This document shows, piece by piece, positions 7,444-16,666 of a stretch of DNA of 35,890 bases. Every line of letters begins with the position of its first letter. The first letter of the stretch is position 1. The notes below the pieces were generated by a model. It had not been told where the DNA came from. It worked only from the letters and a program-made list of their open reading frames with translations, and searched no databases. Made by a program: the position numbers and the translations under genes. The DNA comes from Actinomycetota bacterium (GTDB taxonomy: Bacteria > Actinomycetota > Acidimicrobiia > Acidimicrobiales > Ilumatobacteraceae): contig JAUXQB010000219.1 of NCBI GenBank assembly GCA_030685215.1, forward strand, positions 1-35,890. Reading direction: 5' to 3'.

Positions 7444-9566
7444 GAAGGGGGCAGGGTACTCGTTGCGGCGTCGGGCGACAGTTCGGTGTCGTCGGTGCGC
7501 ACCACACGACCGCCGGGGTGGCGGGTGGCGGCGATGGCGGCCGCACGCTTGCGCCGGTTCTGGCGCACGTGACGCACCCACCAGGTGAGCACCACCAGCA
7601 GCAGCGCGCCGGTGATGAGGTTGCCCAGCCCGCTGAGTGCGTTGACGTTGGCGACCAGCGGCACCGGTGGCGCCAGCTCGGAGTCGCCGATGGGGGTGAA
7701 CACCTGCAGGGTGACGGGGATGCTGCCGCGGGTGCGTGCTTCGATCCGCACGCGCACCTCGGTGAACGACTGCGGCGGCAGCAGCACGGTCTGGTCGCCG
7801 TCGGGGAACAGCAACTTCGACGAGCTCATCCGCACTCTCACGGTGAGCGGGTCGTCGCTGGTGTTGCGCAGCTTGATCGGCACGGTGGTACTGCGGCCGG
7901 TGAGGGTGAACGAGAAGCCGTCGGGCACCTCGATGGCGTCGCGCACCTCGGCGTACTGAGCGCGCAGATCGGTCGCGAGCTGCTGCACCTGATCGTCGGT
8001 CAACGCGCTGGTGGGCAGCACGGCGATGGTCTGGCTCCACTGCGTGGCCCGCGGGTCGCCGGGCGGCAACATGCTGCCCGCGCTCAGTGCCTGCAGGGAG
8101 AGCGAGGTGACCAGGTCGAGGCGTTGCGTCAGGTCGCCGCCGACCGACGTCGGCAGCCCGACGACGACCTCGTTGCTGTTGAGGATGGCGTGGTCGGTGC
8201 GCACGCCGAGCACGTCGAGCGTGGTGGGTTCGATGCCCTCGGTGCCGGAGAGCATGGTGGTGATGGCGGCATAGGTGGTGGTGTTCGGCAGCGACAGGTC
8301 GGGGGTGCCGAGCGTGACGCCATGGCGCCGTGGGTCGTCGTCGGCATCGACGATCTCCTGCCGGTAGGCGAGCAGATGGGTGACGGCCATGATGCCGGTG
8401 AGGGCGGGGCTGTTGGTGGCTCTCGCGAGGACCGGGCCGAGCACTCGTTCGGTGACGGCGGCGTCGACCGTGACGCCGGGAGCCACCTGCAGCTGCACGA
8501 GTTGGCTGAGGTCGGTGAAGATGCCGGTGGAGAGCGGCAGCGCATCGAAGACCTCGGGCGTGGTGACCATCAGTCGCGCACCCAGGTCGCGCAGAAGGGC
8601 TGCGCCGTCCTCGCTCAACGGTTGGTCGGCGAACACCATGGTGCGGCGCGACGGGTTGGCGACGGCTTGTGCGAGGTCGTCCTCACCGTCGCGCAACCAC
8701 TGCGTGTAGAGCGCGTCCTGGTCGGCCGCGGCGGCCAGCGACGGGTCGAGCGGCAATCGCGGCGACGAGAGCAGTTCGTTGCGGGCGAGTCCGGCCGCGA
8801 GGCGCGCGGCGAGCGCCTCCCCTTCGGACCCGAGGTCGGCGACGGCCAGCAGCAGTGCCGGCGGCACGCGAACGGCCACCGGGTGGTCGCCCACTTCCAG
8901 CAGGTCGGCCAAGTGCGTCAGCTCCGCGACGGTGGCGTCGTCGATCTGCACGTCGAGCGCGTCGCCGCCGAGCACGACGGGCGAGGTGGTGGTCATCGCG
9001 ATGGCCACCGGCAACGGCACCAGTGTCGGCTCGTCCTCGGTGGGCAGCCGATGGACGAAGGTGGTGAGCTCGGCGAGCACTTCGCCGCCGTCGATCACCT
9101 CCACCAGCACCGGGTACAACCCGGCCTGGGGCAGTTGCAGTGCCTCGGCCGTGCGCGCGGTGGTCTCGGTGGGCACGGTGACGGTGAGCTGCCCGGCCGC
9201 GGGTGACGGCACCGAGGCCAGTGGCAGCTCGACACTGTCGCCGCCGCGCACGAGCGTGCCCTGCTGCACGTCGGCCACCTCCAGCCGTGTGACCACCGGA
9301 CGGTAGGCGGTGACGACGATGGCCGCGTCGGCGTAGTTGGCGGCATCGAGTGGTGGCGTGAGGGTGGGGAGGTCGAGCACCATGGTGACCGTGCCGTCGG
9401 CGGCCAGGTCGAAGGGGGTCTGCGAGATCAGCCCGATGCGGATGGCCAACGCAGTCGGCGACCCGCTCGGGCGCGGCGCCTCTGCGCCGGTGGGCGACGC
9501 GACCGCGAGCACGACCGCGGCCGCAATGACCGCGCGCGTGGCTCGGACCAGCGCGGGGCGGCTCAT
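7440..9566 (-). CDS. DUF6049-family large secreted, membrane-anchored protein
   Basis: The 708-residue protein has an N-terminal signal peptide (about residues 1-28, RATRAVIAAAVVLAVASP then an AEA-like site). A long external region rich in beta-type sequence follows, then one membrane helix near the C-terminus (ITGALLLVVLTWWV) and a basic cytoplasmic tail of about 50 residues. Position between pcnA and the MviN-type gene matches mycobacterial Rv3909, and the layout agrees with DUF6049. The function is unknown; association with cell-wall synthesis is inferred from the neighbourhood. It overlaps both neighbours by 4 nt (ATGA and GTGA), indicating one operon. Confidence 0.8.
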   Translation of the reverse strand: MSRPALVRATRAVIAAAVVLAVASPTGAEAPRPSGSPTALAIRIGLISQTPFDLAADGTVTMVLDLPTLTPPLDAANYADAAIVVTAYRPVVTRLEVADVQQGTLVRGGDSVELPLASVPSPAAGQLTVTVPTETTARTAEALQLPQAGLYPVLVEVIDGGEVLAELTTFVHRLPTEDEPTLVPLPVAIAMTTTSPVVLGGDALDVQIDDATVAELTHLADLLEVGDHPVAVRVPPALLLAVADLGSEGEALAARLAAGLARNELLSSPRLPLDPSLAAAADQDALYTQWLRDGEDDLAQAVANPSRRTMVFADQPLSEDGAALLRDLGARLMVTTPEVFDALPLSTGIFTDLSQLVQLQVAPGVTVDAAVTERVLGPVLARATNSPALTGIMAVTHLLAYRQEIVDADDDPRRHGVTLGTPDLSLPNTTTYAAITTMLSGTEGIEPTTLDVLGVRTDHAILNSNEVVVGLPTSVGGDLTQRLDLVTSLSLQALSAGSMLPPGDPRATQWSQTIAVLPTSALTDDQVQQLATDLRAQYAEVRDAIEVPDGFSFTLTGRSTTVPIKLRNTSDDPLTVRVRMSSSKLLFPDGDQTVLLPPQSFTEVRVRIEARTRGSIPVTLQVFTPIGDSELAPPVPLVANVNALSGLGNLITGALLLVVLTWWVRHVRQNRRKRAAAIAATRHPGGRVVRTDDTELSPDAATSTLPPS

Positions 9567-10306
9567 CGGAGTTCCAGTTCGTACACGCGCAACTGCTCAC
9601 CGAGCCGCCGGAAACCGAACTGCTCGTACAACGCGAGGGCAGGCTCGTTGTCGACGGGCGTGTTGACGAGCACGCGCTGCACGCGCCACCGAGCGGCCCA
9701 CTGCAGGGAGTCGTGCACCAGCGCCCGTCCCAGTCCCTGCCGCTGCAGGGTCGGGTGCACCGCGAGGCGCTGCAGGAAGCCCTGCTTCGCGTCGCGTCCG
9801 CTGATGGCATACGCGCCCGACGGGCTGCCGGCGCTGCGCGCCCGATGTCGCGGGGTGGCCGTGCACACCCCGTCGATGGCGTGGGCGTCGAGGGCCCAGT
9901 CGGTGCCGAACGCGGCCAGATCGATCGCACTTGCGGCGACATGCTGATCGGTCGCCAACCGGTGAGTGGCGGCGAGGGGGCCGAGTCCTGCGATCCGCCT
10001 GCTGCGTGACGGCTCGACATGTGCGAGCAGCACCAGCTCCTGGATGCATCGGTAGCCGGCCGCCTCGGCGCGGTGTGCCGCCGTCGCGGCCAGTGCGGTG
10101 GTGCGCACTGTGGTGTAGCCGAGCGAACGGAGCCGGTCGCCCCACTGCTGCAGATCGGTGAGCGACGGCAGCTGTGCCTGCTGGTAGAGGACCAGTTGTG
10201 CGGTGGTGGGCTGGTACGACCACTGCTGCACGCGACAGGAGACGCCGGAGCCGCGCAGCACCAGCGTGGGGCGTTCCAGGTTGCGCTGGTCGGCCTCGCT
10301 CTTCAC
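9563..10306 (-). CDS. GNAT-family N-acetyltransferase (two-lobed)
   Basis: The 247-residue product carries a clear C-terminal GNAT fold: LQRLAVHPTLQRQGLGRALV (motif A with the acetyl-CoA loop RQGLGRA), then NTPVDNEPALALYEQFGF. The N-terminal 130 residues resemble a degenerate second lobe (WGDRLRSLGYTTVRTTAL, HRAEAAGYRCIQELVLL). The substrate is unknown. In mycobacteria a MutT-like gene holds this place. GTG at 10306 is preceded by TACCGT with a 7-nt gap, fitting a leaderless transcript. It is divergent from the HDAC-like gene and heads the operon with DUF6049 and DegV. Confidence 0.85.
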   Translation of the reverse strand: MKSEADQRNLERPTLVLRGSGVSCRVQQWSYQPTTAQLVLYQQAQLPSLTDLQQWGDRLRSLGYTTVRTTALAATAAHRAEAAGYRCIQELVLLAHVEPSRSRRIAGLGPLAATHRLATDQHVAASAIDLAAFGTDWALDAHAIDGVCTATPRHRARSAGSPSGAYAISGRDAKQGFLQRLAVHPTLQRQGLGRALVHDSLQWAARWRVQRVLVNTPVDNEPALALYEQFGFRRLGEQLRVYELELR

Positions 10307-10313
10307 GCTCGTG

Positions 10314-10319
10314 ACGGTA
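10314..10319 (-). promoter_or_regulatory. -10-like box, leaderless start of GNAT-DUF6049-DegV operon
   Basis: TACCGT on the minus strand ends 7 nt before GTG 10306. The same hexamer and spacing recur before the genes starting at 18049 and 24969. Confidence 0.55.
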
Positions 10320-10391
10320 GCTGCTCGCCGACCCGCAGGTACCTCGCCGGCCGTGTCGGTTTCGGACGGAGACGGGTGCAGGTCGGGCCGA

Positions 10392-10397
10392 TAGCGT
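10392..10397 (+). promoter_or_regulatory. -10-like box, leaderless start of HDAC-pcnA unit
   Basis: TAGCGT ends 7 nt before GTG 10405, in the 98-bp divergent gap. Confidence 0.5.
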
Positions 10398-10404
10398 CGC
10401 GAGA

Positions 10405-11421
10405 GTGACCGTGCTGTTCGCCACTCATACTGCGTATCTCGACCACCTGGCCGGGCCGCGCCACCCGGAACGCCCGGAGCGGTTGCAGGCGGTGCTCGAC
10501 GGAGTGCAGCTGGCCGGTCTCGTCGACGCCATCGAGCCGCTCGAGCCGGTGGCGGCCACGCGTGCCGAGCTCGAGCTGGTGCACCCGACGGCGTACCTCG
10601 ATCGCATCGAGGGCATCTCTGCGGCAGGCGGTGGCCGGCTCGATGCCGACACCTACGCGAGCCCCGGCTCGTGGACCGCGGCAACCTTGGCGGCCGGCGC
10701 GGGGCTCACCGCGGTGCGCGCACTGCAGCAGGGTCGCGGCGACGCGGCCTTCTGTGCCGTGCGCCCTCCGGGGCACCACGCCACTCGCGACGAATCGATG
10801 GGCTTCTGCTTCGTCAACAACGTTGCGGTCGCCGCTGCGGTGCTGGCCGAGCAGGGCGAGCGAGTGCTCATCTTCGACTACGACGCGCATCACGGCAACG
10901 GCACGCAGGCGGTGTTCTACCACGACCCGCGCGTGCTGTTCGTGAGCCTGCACCAGTGGCCGCTCTATCCCGGCACGGGGCGTCACACCGAGGTCGGCGA
11001 GGGTCCCGCCCGCGGGCGCACGGTCAACATCCCGCTCCCGCCCGGTGCCACCGGCGACGTCTACCTCTACGCCTTCGACCAGCTGGTGGCCCCGATCGCG
11101 GAACGGTTCGCGCCCACGTGGGTCATCGTGTCGGCCGGGTTCGATGCACATCGCAACGACCCCATCACCGAGCTCGCGCTGGCCGCCGGCGACTACGCAC
11201 CGCTCACGAAGCGCGTGCTCTCGCTGGTGCCACCCGGTCGCCGGCTGGTGATGCTCGAGGGCGGCTACGACCTCGATGCGCTCACGTTCTCGTCGGCCAC
11301 GGTCATGCGTGAACTGGCCGACGAGCCGGGTACGCCGTTCGAGCACGCCACGTCGGGTGGGCCGGGTGGTGGCGCCGTGCGCCAGGCGCTCGACTACTGG
11401 CTCGTCGAAGACCTGCTGTGA
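10405..11421 (+). CDS. Histone-deacetylase-like amidohydrolase (class II HDAC/acetoin-utilisation family)
   Basis: This is a 338-residue zinc hydrolase with family landmarks in order: HPERPERLQAV (20-30), RPPGHHA with His124/125, FDYDAHHGNGT with metal ligands Asp160 and His162, the third ligand Asp247 in AGFDAHR, and the catalytic-tyrosine loop GGYD at 286-289. Bacterial members deacetylate small amines (polyamines) or proteins; the substrate here is not predictable. The start GTG follows a leaderless-type -10. Its stop overlaps the pcnA start (GTGA), so the two are co-transcribed. Confidence 0.95.
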   Translation: MTVLFATHTAYLDHLAGPRHPERPERLQAVLDGVQLAGLVDAIEPLEPVAATRAELELVHPTAYLDRIEGISAAGGGRLDADTYASPGSWTAATLAAGAGLTAVRALQQGRGDAAFCAVRPPGHHATRDESMGFCFVNNVAVAAAVLAEQGERVLIFDYDAHHGNGTQAVFYHDPRVLFVSLHQWPLYPGTGRHTEVGEGPARGRTVNIPLPPGATGDVYLYAFDQLVAPIAERFAPTWVIVSAGFDAHRNDPITELALAAGDYAPLTKRVLSLVPPGRRLVMLEGGYDLDALTFSSATVMRELADEPGTPFEHATSGGPGGGAVRQALDYWLVEDLL

Positions 11422-12896
11422 TCCCCGCACGCTTCCAGCCGGTGCTCGCCGAGCTGGCTCCGCTCGGTCAACGGTTCCGCGACGCAGGCCACCGCCTCTA
11501 CCTCGTCGGCGGCACCGTGCGCGACCTGTTGGCCGGCAACGAGTCGTCCGCGGCCGATCTGCTCACCGGCAACGATCCGGCGAGTGGCGAGCTCTACGAC
11601 TTCGATGCCACCACCGACGCGCATCCCGACGAGGTGAAGCGCCTGCTGCAGGGCTGGGCCGACGCCATCTGGACCCAGGGCGAGCGCTTCGGCACCATCG
11701 GCGCGAAGAAGCACGGCCCCAATGGCGACCGCATCTACGAGATCACCACGCATCGTGCGGAGGCCTACACCGACGACTCGCGCAAGCCCGACGTGCAGTT
11801 CAGTGACCGCATCGAGACCGACCTGTCGCGCCGCGACTTCACCATCAACGCGATGGCCCTCGAGCTCACCACCGACTCACCCACGCTGGTGGACCCGTAC
11901 GGCGGCGCGGTCGATCTGCTCACGCGCACGCTGCGCACCCCGCTGCCGCCGGAGGTGAGCTTCAGCGACGACCCGTTGCGCATGCTTCGTGCCGCCCGCT
12001 TCATCGCGCGCTTGCAGTGCACGCCGGTGCCCGAATTGGTCGAGGCGGTCAAGGCATTGAAGGGCCGGCTGGAGATCGTGTCGGCAGAGCGAGTGCGCGA
12101 CGAGCTCGACAAGCTCATCACCGTGCCGCACCCGACGGCCGGGCTGTGGTTCCTCATCGAGACGGGCCTGGCCGACGAGTTCCTGCCGGAGCTGCCGATG
12201 ATGCAGCTCGAGCAGGACCCCATCCATCGCCACAAGGACGTGCTCACGCACACGTTGGCGGTGGTCGAGAACGTGCGGCCGCCGGCCGAGCATCCCGAGG
12301 GTAGCCTGCCGTTCGACTTCCGCCGCACTCGTCTCGCGGCGTTGTTCCACGACGTGGGCAAGCCGCGCACTCGCGGCTATCAGAAGGGCAAGGGCGTCAC
12401 CTTCCACCACCACGACGCGGTGGGGGCACGTCTCACCCGCAAGCGCCTCGAGGCGTTGCGGTACAGCAACGACGACGTGCAGGCCATCAGCGAACTGGTG
12501 GCGCTGCACTTGCGGTTCCACACGTACGCGATGGGGTGGACCGACTCGGCGGTGCGCCGCTACGTGCGCGACGCGGGTCCGCTGTTGCAGGAGCTGAACG
12601 TGTTGACCCGCTGCGACTGCACCACCCGCAACGAGAAGAAGGCGTTGGTGCTGGCGCGGCGGATGGACGATCTGGAGGTGCGCATCGCGGAGTTGGCCTC
12701 GAAGGAGGAGCTCGCGTCCATCCGTCCGGAGTTGAACGGCGCCGAGGTGATGGCGCACCTCGACCTGACGCCCGGCCCGATGGTCGGCAAGGCATTGAAC
12801 CACCTGCTCGAGATCCGTCTCGACGAAGGGGTGCTGGGCGACGACGCGATTCGCGCCCGTCTCGACGAATGGTGGCGATCCGAACACTCGGAGTGA
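11418..12896 (+). CDS. pcnA: CCA tRNA nucleotidyltransferase
   Basis: The 492-residue protein builds or repairs the 3' CCA end of tRNAs. The class II nucleotidyltransferase core is clear: GGTVRDLL (31-38), DFDATTD with metal ligands Asp61 and Asp63, RRDFTINAMA (138-147) and the RNA-binding helix domain (DPLRMLRAARFIARL). A C-terminal HD phosphohydrolase domain follows (DVLTHTLAVVE, LFHDVGK near 309-315, HHHDAVGARL). A polar insertion of about 15 residues separates GGTVRDLL from the DxD motif. It begins by GTGA overlap with the deacetylase gene. It sits on the distal side of the DUF6049/MviN-type genes, as in mycobacteria. Confidence 0.96.
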   Translation: MIPARFQPVLAELAPLGQRFRDAGHRLYLVGGTVRDLLAGNESSAADLLTGNDPASGELYDFDATTDAHPDEVKRLLQGWADAIWTQGERFGTIGAKKHGPNGDRIYEITTHRAEAYTDDSRKPDVQFSDRIETDLSRRDFTINAMALELTTDSPTLVDPYGGAVDLLTRTLRTPLPPEVSFSDDPLRMLRAARFIARLQCTPVPELVEAVKALKGRLEIVSAERVRDELDKLITVPHPTAGLWFLIETGLADEFLPELPMMQLEQDPIHRHKDVLTHTLAVVENVRPPAEHPEGSLPFDFRRTRLAALFHDVGKPRTRGYQKGKGVTFHHHDAVGARLTRKRLEALRYSNDDVQAISELVALHLRFHTYAMGWTDSAVRRYVRDAGPLLQELNVLTRCDCTTRNEKKALVLARRMDDLEVRIAELASKEELASIRPELNGAEVMAHLDLTPGPMVGKALNHLLEIRLDEGVLGDDAIRARLDEWWRSEHSE

Positions 12897-12902
12897 TATT
12901 CT
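12897..12902 (+). promoter_or_regulatory. -10-like box for the GGDEF-EAL gene
   Basis: TATTCT directly follows the pcnA stop and would give a leader of about 30 nt before ATG 12940. No firm -35 is visible because that region is pcnA coding sequence. Confidence 0.4.
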
Positions 12903-12939
12903 TCACACATTCACATGAGACGAGAGGCGGCGGGACGCA

Positions 12940-15900
12940 ATGCTGGGTGAGGGGGGCGAGCAACGCCGCGTGCCGTGGCAACCCAGCCGCGCGTGGGGCG
13001 TAAGTGCTGCGGGCGTCTCCGTCGCAGTGATCGCGCTGCAGGACCTTGCCGCGCTGGTGGCGGGCACCAGCGGTGTCGACGAGTGGGCTCGCTGGATGCA
13101 CCTGACGCTGCTGGCCCTGTCGCTGCTCGCGCTGGGCGTGTCGTGGGCTCGATCGCAGGTGGAGTCGCGCGGGCACTGGTGGCTGGTCACGGCTGCGCTC
13201 GCCGGCAGCGTCTTCTCCCATCTGGTGCTCAGCCTCGGCTGGGCCGAGTGGCGTGGCGACGGGGTCACCGTGGCCGACGCCGGCATGCTCGTGTTCTACG
13301 GCTGCTTCCTCGCGTTCATGGTGCGCCATCTTCGCGGCACCACTCCGTCGGCTGCGCTCGTGCACGTCATCGACGGCGCGCTGCTGGGCCTGGCCATCAC
13401 GTTCTTCCTGTGGGAGCTGGTCATCGCGCCATCGGGGCGCGATCTCGCCGGCTACTCGTTCGTCGGGCACCTCGAGCTGCTCGTGTACCCGGCGCTCGAC
13501 GTGTTCCTGGCCTCCGTGCTGTTCATGATGTTGATGGTCGACCGTTCTCCGGCGCGGCTGCTGTTCTTCCTCTCCATGGCGTCGCTGGCGGTGAGCCACG
13601 TGGTGGCCGGAGCGTCGCGCGGCGTCGAGAGTCCGGGCAGCATCGCGGCCACGGCGACGGCATGGATGCTCTCTACGGTGCTGCTCGTCTGCGCGCTGGC
13701 GGTGCCCGCCGGCGGGCGTCTCGTGGCGCGACGACCCACGCTCGGACGACTGGTCATCGTGCACGGGCTGTGCGCCGCAGCCGTGTGGTTGGCCACCGTC
13801 CGCTACATCATCGGCGACGAGGAGGCCGACCGCGGCACGGCCGTGCTCGGGTTGATGGTGGGCACGCTGTGGGCGGTCAGCCAGCTCGCCGGCTACCGCC
13901 AGTCGGCGCGGTGGGCGCAGCAGCTGAACGACAACATCGACGAGTTGCAGCACGCGCAGGACGAGCTCCGCCGTCTGCTCGACGACTTGCCAGACGCAGT
14001 GGTGGTGCTGGGCCAGGGTGGCCGCATCCGCGACGTGAACGCCAACACCGAGTCGCTCACCGGCCGCACGCGCGACGAGCTGTTGGGCCACTTCCTCACC
14101 GACCTGTTCCACGAGGACGATCGGCCGCGCCTGGTCGAGCTGTGGCGTCAGGTGCACGCCGGCGGCAGCATGGTCACGCCGACCCTGCCGTTCCAACGAC
14201 CCGACGGATCGCTGGTGCTGCTGGAGGCCGACGCCAACGTGCCGTTGCGCGATCCCGACCGTGTGGTGATCGCGCTGCGCGACGTCACCTTCCGCGAGGC
14301 AGAGGCGCGCCGGCTGGAGAAGGCCCGCGAGCGCTTCCGTCTCGCGTTCCACGGCGCGCCCACCGGCATGGCGCTGTCCACCGCGCCCGGCGGTGTGCTG
14401 ATCGACGTGAACGAGTCGCTGGTGGCGATGCTCGGGCGATCGCGCGACGAGCTCATCGGCCAGACCGTGGAGGACATCAGCCACCCCGACGACTGGCAGC
14501 GCAACCGCAACCTGCTGGTGCAAGCGGCCACCGACGACGCCGACAGCTACCGCATGGAGAAGCGATACATCCGTGGCGACGGCGGGGTTGTGTGGGCGCG
14601 CACCTGGGTGTCGATCATGGACGACGGCGAAGGCGAGTCGCTCGCCATCGCACACATCGAGGACGTGACCGAACAACGTCACAACGCGGAACGCCTCGAA
14701 TGGGCGGCCACTCACGACGGCCTCACCGGGCTGCCCAACCGCTTCCGTTTCCTCGAGCGGCTCGGCGCGTATCTGGAAGCCGCCGAGCCCGGCTCCATCG
14801 CGGTGCTCTTCATCGACATCGACAACTTCAAGGTCATCAACGACAGCCTCGGTCACGATGCCGGTGACCAGCTGCTGCAGGCGATGAGCGAGCGGCTGCG
14901 ATCGGTGGTGCGCGACCGCGACCTGTTGGGCCGCTTCGGTGGCGACGAGTTCATCGTCATGCTGCGCGACGTGAGCGGCAGCTACGACCCGTTCGAGGTG
15001 GCCGAGCGGTTGCGCGCCGAGATCGCCCAGCCGTTGGTGCTCGACGGAGCCGAGCTGTTCGTCACCGCCAGCATCGGCATCACCGTGTCGGACCGCGAGG
15101 GGGTCACCACCACCGAGATGCTCCGCGACGCCGACGCCGCGATGTACCGCGCGAAGGCGCGTGGCCGCGATCGCGTGGAGGTGTTCGCCCCCGGCAGCCA
15201 CGACGCGACGGTGCTCACGCTACGCACCACCAACGAGCTGCGCCGCGGCCTCGAGCGCGGCGAGATCGTGCCCTACTACCAACCGATCGTGCAGCTCGGC
15301 AACGGCCACCTGGTCGGCTTCGAGGTGCTCGCACGCTGGCGTCACCCGGATCGCGGTCTGCTCGGGCCCGATCAGTTCCTGCCGATGGCGGAGGAGACCG
15401 GGCTCATCGGGGAAGTGGGCGCGGCCGTGCTGCGCGAGTCGCTCGCGCAGCTCGGTCAGTGGCGCAACAACTCGCAACGCTTCGGCGACCTCTCCGTGTC
15501 GGTGAACGTCAGCGTGCGCCAGCTGATGAGCAGCCAGCTCGTCGACATCGTCGCCGATGCGTTGGCGGAGGCCGGCGTGTCGGCCGGCGCGCTGTGGCTG
15601 GAGATCACCGAGACGGCCCTGATGGCCGACGTGAAGGCAGCCACCGTGGCGTTGCGCGAGTTGCGCAGCCTGGGCCTGCACCTCGCCGTCGACGACTTCG
15701 GCACCGGCTACTCGTCGCTCACCTACCTGAAGCGGTTCCCGGTGGAGGCCATCAAGGTCGACCGCACGTTCGTGAACGGGCTGGGCATCGATCAGGAGGA
15801 CTCCACCATCGTGGAGGCGGTGGTGAACCTCGGGCACTCGCTCGGCCTGTCGGTGGTCGCCGAAGGCGTGGAGACCCCGCTGCAGCTCACCCGCCTGCGC

Positions 15901-15987
15901 GAGATCGGCTGCGATCGTGGCCAGGGCTACCTGTTCGGCCGCCCGCGCCCCGCGGAACTGGTGGAAGCCGAGTACTCCCTGGCCTGA
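12940..15987 (+). CDS. Membrane PAS-PAS-GGDEF-EAL cyclic-di-GMP enzyme
   Basis: The 1015-residue protein begins with about nine membrane helices (20-315) of no family I can name, then a short coiled coil (about 325-348), PAS 1 (340-450), PAS 2 (463-578), GGDEF (590-745) and EAL (765-1015). The cyclase site GGDEF (667-671) is intact. An RxxD inhibitory site (RDRD, 658-661) lies five residues upstream, so product inhibition is expected. The EAL site reads EVLAR at 795-799, and the DDFGTGYSS loop and metal-ligand-type segments (SVNVS, LEITET) are present, so phosphodiesterase activity is also plausible. Membrane segments and PAS domains suggest a redox or ligand sensor. It ends 19 bp from a convergent gene. 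Confidence 0.95.
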   Translation: MLGEGGEQRRVPWQPSRAWGVSAAGVSVAVIALQDLAALVAGTSGVDEWARWMHLTLLALSLLALGVSWARSQVESRGHWWLVTAALAGSVFSHLVLSLGWAEWRGDGVTVADAGMLVFYGCFLAFMVRHLRGTTPSAALVHVIDGALLGLAITFFLWELVIAPSGRDLAGYSFVGHLELLVYPALDVFLASVLFMMLMVDRSPARLLFFLSMASLAVSHVVAGASRGVESPGSIAATATAWMLSTVLLVCALAVPAGGRLVARRPTLGRLVIVHGLCAAAVWLATVRYIIGDEEADRGTAVLGLMVGTLWAVSQLAGYRQSARWAQQLNDNIDELQHAQDELRRLLDDLPDAVVVLGQGGRIRDVNANTESLTGRTRDELLGHFLTDLFHEDDRPRLVELWRQVHAGGSMVTPTLPFQRPDGSLVLLEADANVPLRDPDRVVIALRDVTFREAEARRLEKARERFRLAFHGAPTGMALSTAPGGVLIDVNESLVAMLGRSRDELIGQTVEDISHPDDWQRNRNLLVQAATDDADSYRMEKRYIRGDGGVVWARTWVSIMDDGEGESLAIAHIEDVTEQRHNAERLEWAATHDGLTGLPNRFRFLERLGAYLEAAEPGSIAVLFIDIDNFKVINDSLGHDAGDQLLQAMSERLRSVVRDRDLLGRFGGDEFIVMLRDVSGSYDPFEVAERLRAEIAQPLVLDGAELFVTASIGITVSDREGVTTTEMLRDADAAMYRAKARGRDRVEVFAPGSHDATVLTLRTTNELRRGLERGEIVPYYQPIVQLGNGHLVGFEVLARWRHPDRGLLGPDQFLPMAEETGLIGEVGAAVLRESLAQLGQWRNNSQRFGDLSVSVNVSVRQLMSSQLVDIVADALAEAGVSAGALWLEITETALMADVKAATVALRELRSLGLHLAVDDFGTGYSSLTYLKRFPVEAIKVDRTFVNGLGIDQEDSTIVEAVVNLGHSLGLSVVAEGVETPLQLTRLREIGCDRGQGYLFGRPRPAELVEAEYSLA

Positions 15988-16006
15988 CGCACCGTTCGCT
16001 GGTGGC

Positions 16007-16600
16007 TCAGACGCCTTGCTTGCGAGCGCGCACCACCAGCACCGACGGGTACAGCGGGTCGCGCACGCGTCGGTCGTTCAACTCGTGCACCACGTCGAGG
16101 CGGAAGTTACTGCGCTCGAATGCCATGTACAGCTCGGTGAAGGTGGTGCCGTTGGCCCCGTAGGCGTAGGTGGCGGTGGCGTCGGACCCGAACATTGCCG
16201 CCACCGGGTGCTTGAGTGCCACCACGAACGGCGCGCCCGGCTTCAGCACGCGGTGCACCTGGCGCAGCAGGCGCGGCAGGTCGTCGACGGAACCGAGCGA
16301 ATGTGCGGCAACCACCAGGTCGACCGACGCGCTGGTGGCGAACCCGAGGTCGGCGAGGTCGGCGTGATGGCACTGCACCGTGACCTCGGCGCGCTCGGCC
16401 GCGGCGCGCACGCCGGCGATGGCCTGCGCGTCGGGATCGAGGGCGATGGCGCGTGCGCCGGCCTGTGCCATGACCACCGAGTTGGGGATGACGGGTGGTG
16501 CGCCGCTGATGCCCAGTTCGATGACTCGCTTGCCGGCCACGTCGCCGCACAGACGCAACTCGGACTCGTCGGCCACGTGGGCGCCGTACCAGATGCTCAT
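16007..16600 (-). CDS. Class I SAM-dependent methyltransferase
   Basis: The 197-residue protein has a Rossmann-type methyltransferase core: VIELGISGAPP (motif I, SAM glycine loop), AIALDPDAQAI (acidic residue binding the ribose), CHHADLADLGF, and VDLVVAAHSLGSVDDLPRLL followed by VHRVLKPGAPFVVAL. A methyltransferase-11-like family fits. The substrate is unknown. ATG 16600 is preceded by CACACT with a 7-nt gap; a GTG two codons earlier is possible. It is convergent with the cyclic-di-GMP gene and divergent from the DUF5318 gene. Confidence 0.88.
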   Translation of the reverse strand: MSIWYGAHVADESELRLCGDVAGKRVIELGISGAPPVIPNSVVMAQAGARAIALDPDAQAIAGVRAAAERAEVTVQCHHADLADLGFATSASVDLVVAAHSLGSVDDLPRLLRQVHRVLKPGAPFVVALKHPVAAMFGSDATATYAYGANGTTFTELYMAFERSNFRLDVVHELNDRRVRDPLYPSVLVVRARKQGV

Positions 16601-16607
16601 GCGCACC

Positions 16608-16613
16608 AGTGTG
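16608..16613 (-). promoter_or_regulatory. -10-like box for methyltransferase gene
   Basis: CACACT on the minus strand ends 7 nt before ATG 16600. It is weaker than TANNNT but the spacing matches the other leaderless candidates. Confidence 0.35.
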
Positions 16614-16652
16614 CCCCTTCGCCGAGGAACCGTGGCGGATGTCCGTCGCCGG

Positions 16653-16658
16653 TAGCCT
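16653..16658 (+). promoter_or_regulatory. -10-like box for DUF5318 gene
   Basis: TAGCCT ends 8 nt before ATG 16667, with no Shine-Dalgarno between. Confidence 0.5.
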
Positions 16659-16666
16659 TGCCGACC

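Noticed and set aside
3835-7572. Very long plus-strand open frame (over 1200 codons) opposite sigma, kinase and DegV genes
   Set aside because: Its translation is Arg/Gly/Val/Glu low-complexity with no domain. It is a GC-rich shadow of well-recognised minus-strand genes.
7434-9206. Plus-strand open frame opposite DUF6049
   Set aside because: No recognisable domain; the opposite strand has a signal peptide, a membrane helix and coupled neighbours.
12914-12949. Eleven-codon leader peptide (ATG at about 12914) overlapping the GGDEF-EAL start
   Set aside because: No Shine-Dalgarno and no regulatory residues; likely chance.
12487-15201. Minus-strand open frame of about 900 codons opposite pcnA and the GGDEF-EAL gene
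   Set aside because: It is antisense to clear domains and has a His/Arg/Gln-rich composition typical of a shadow frame.
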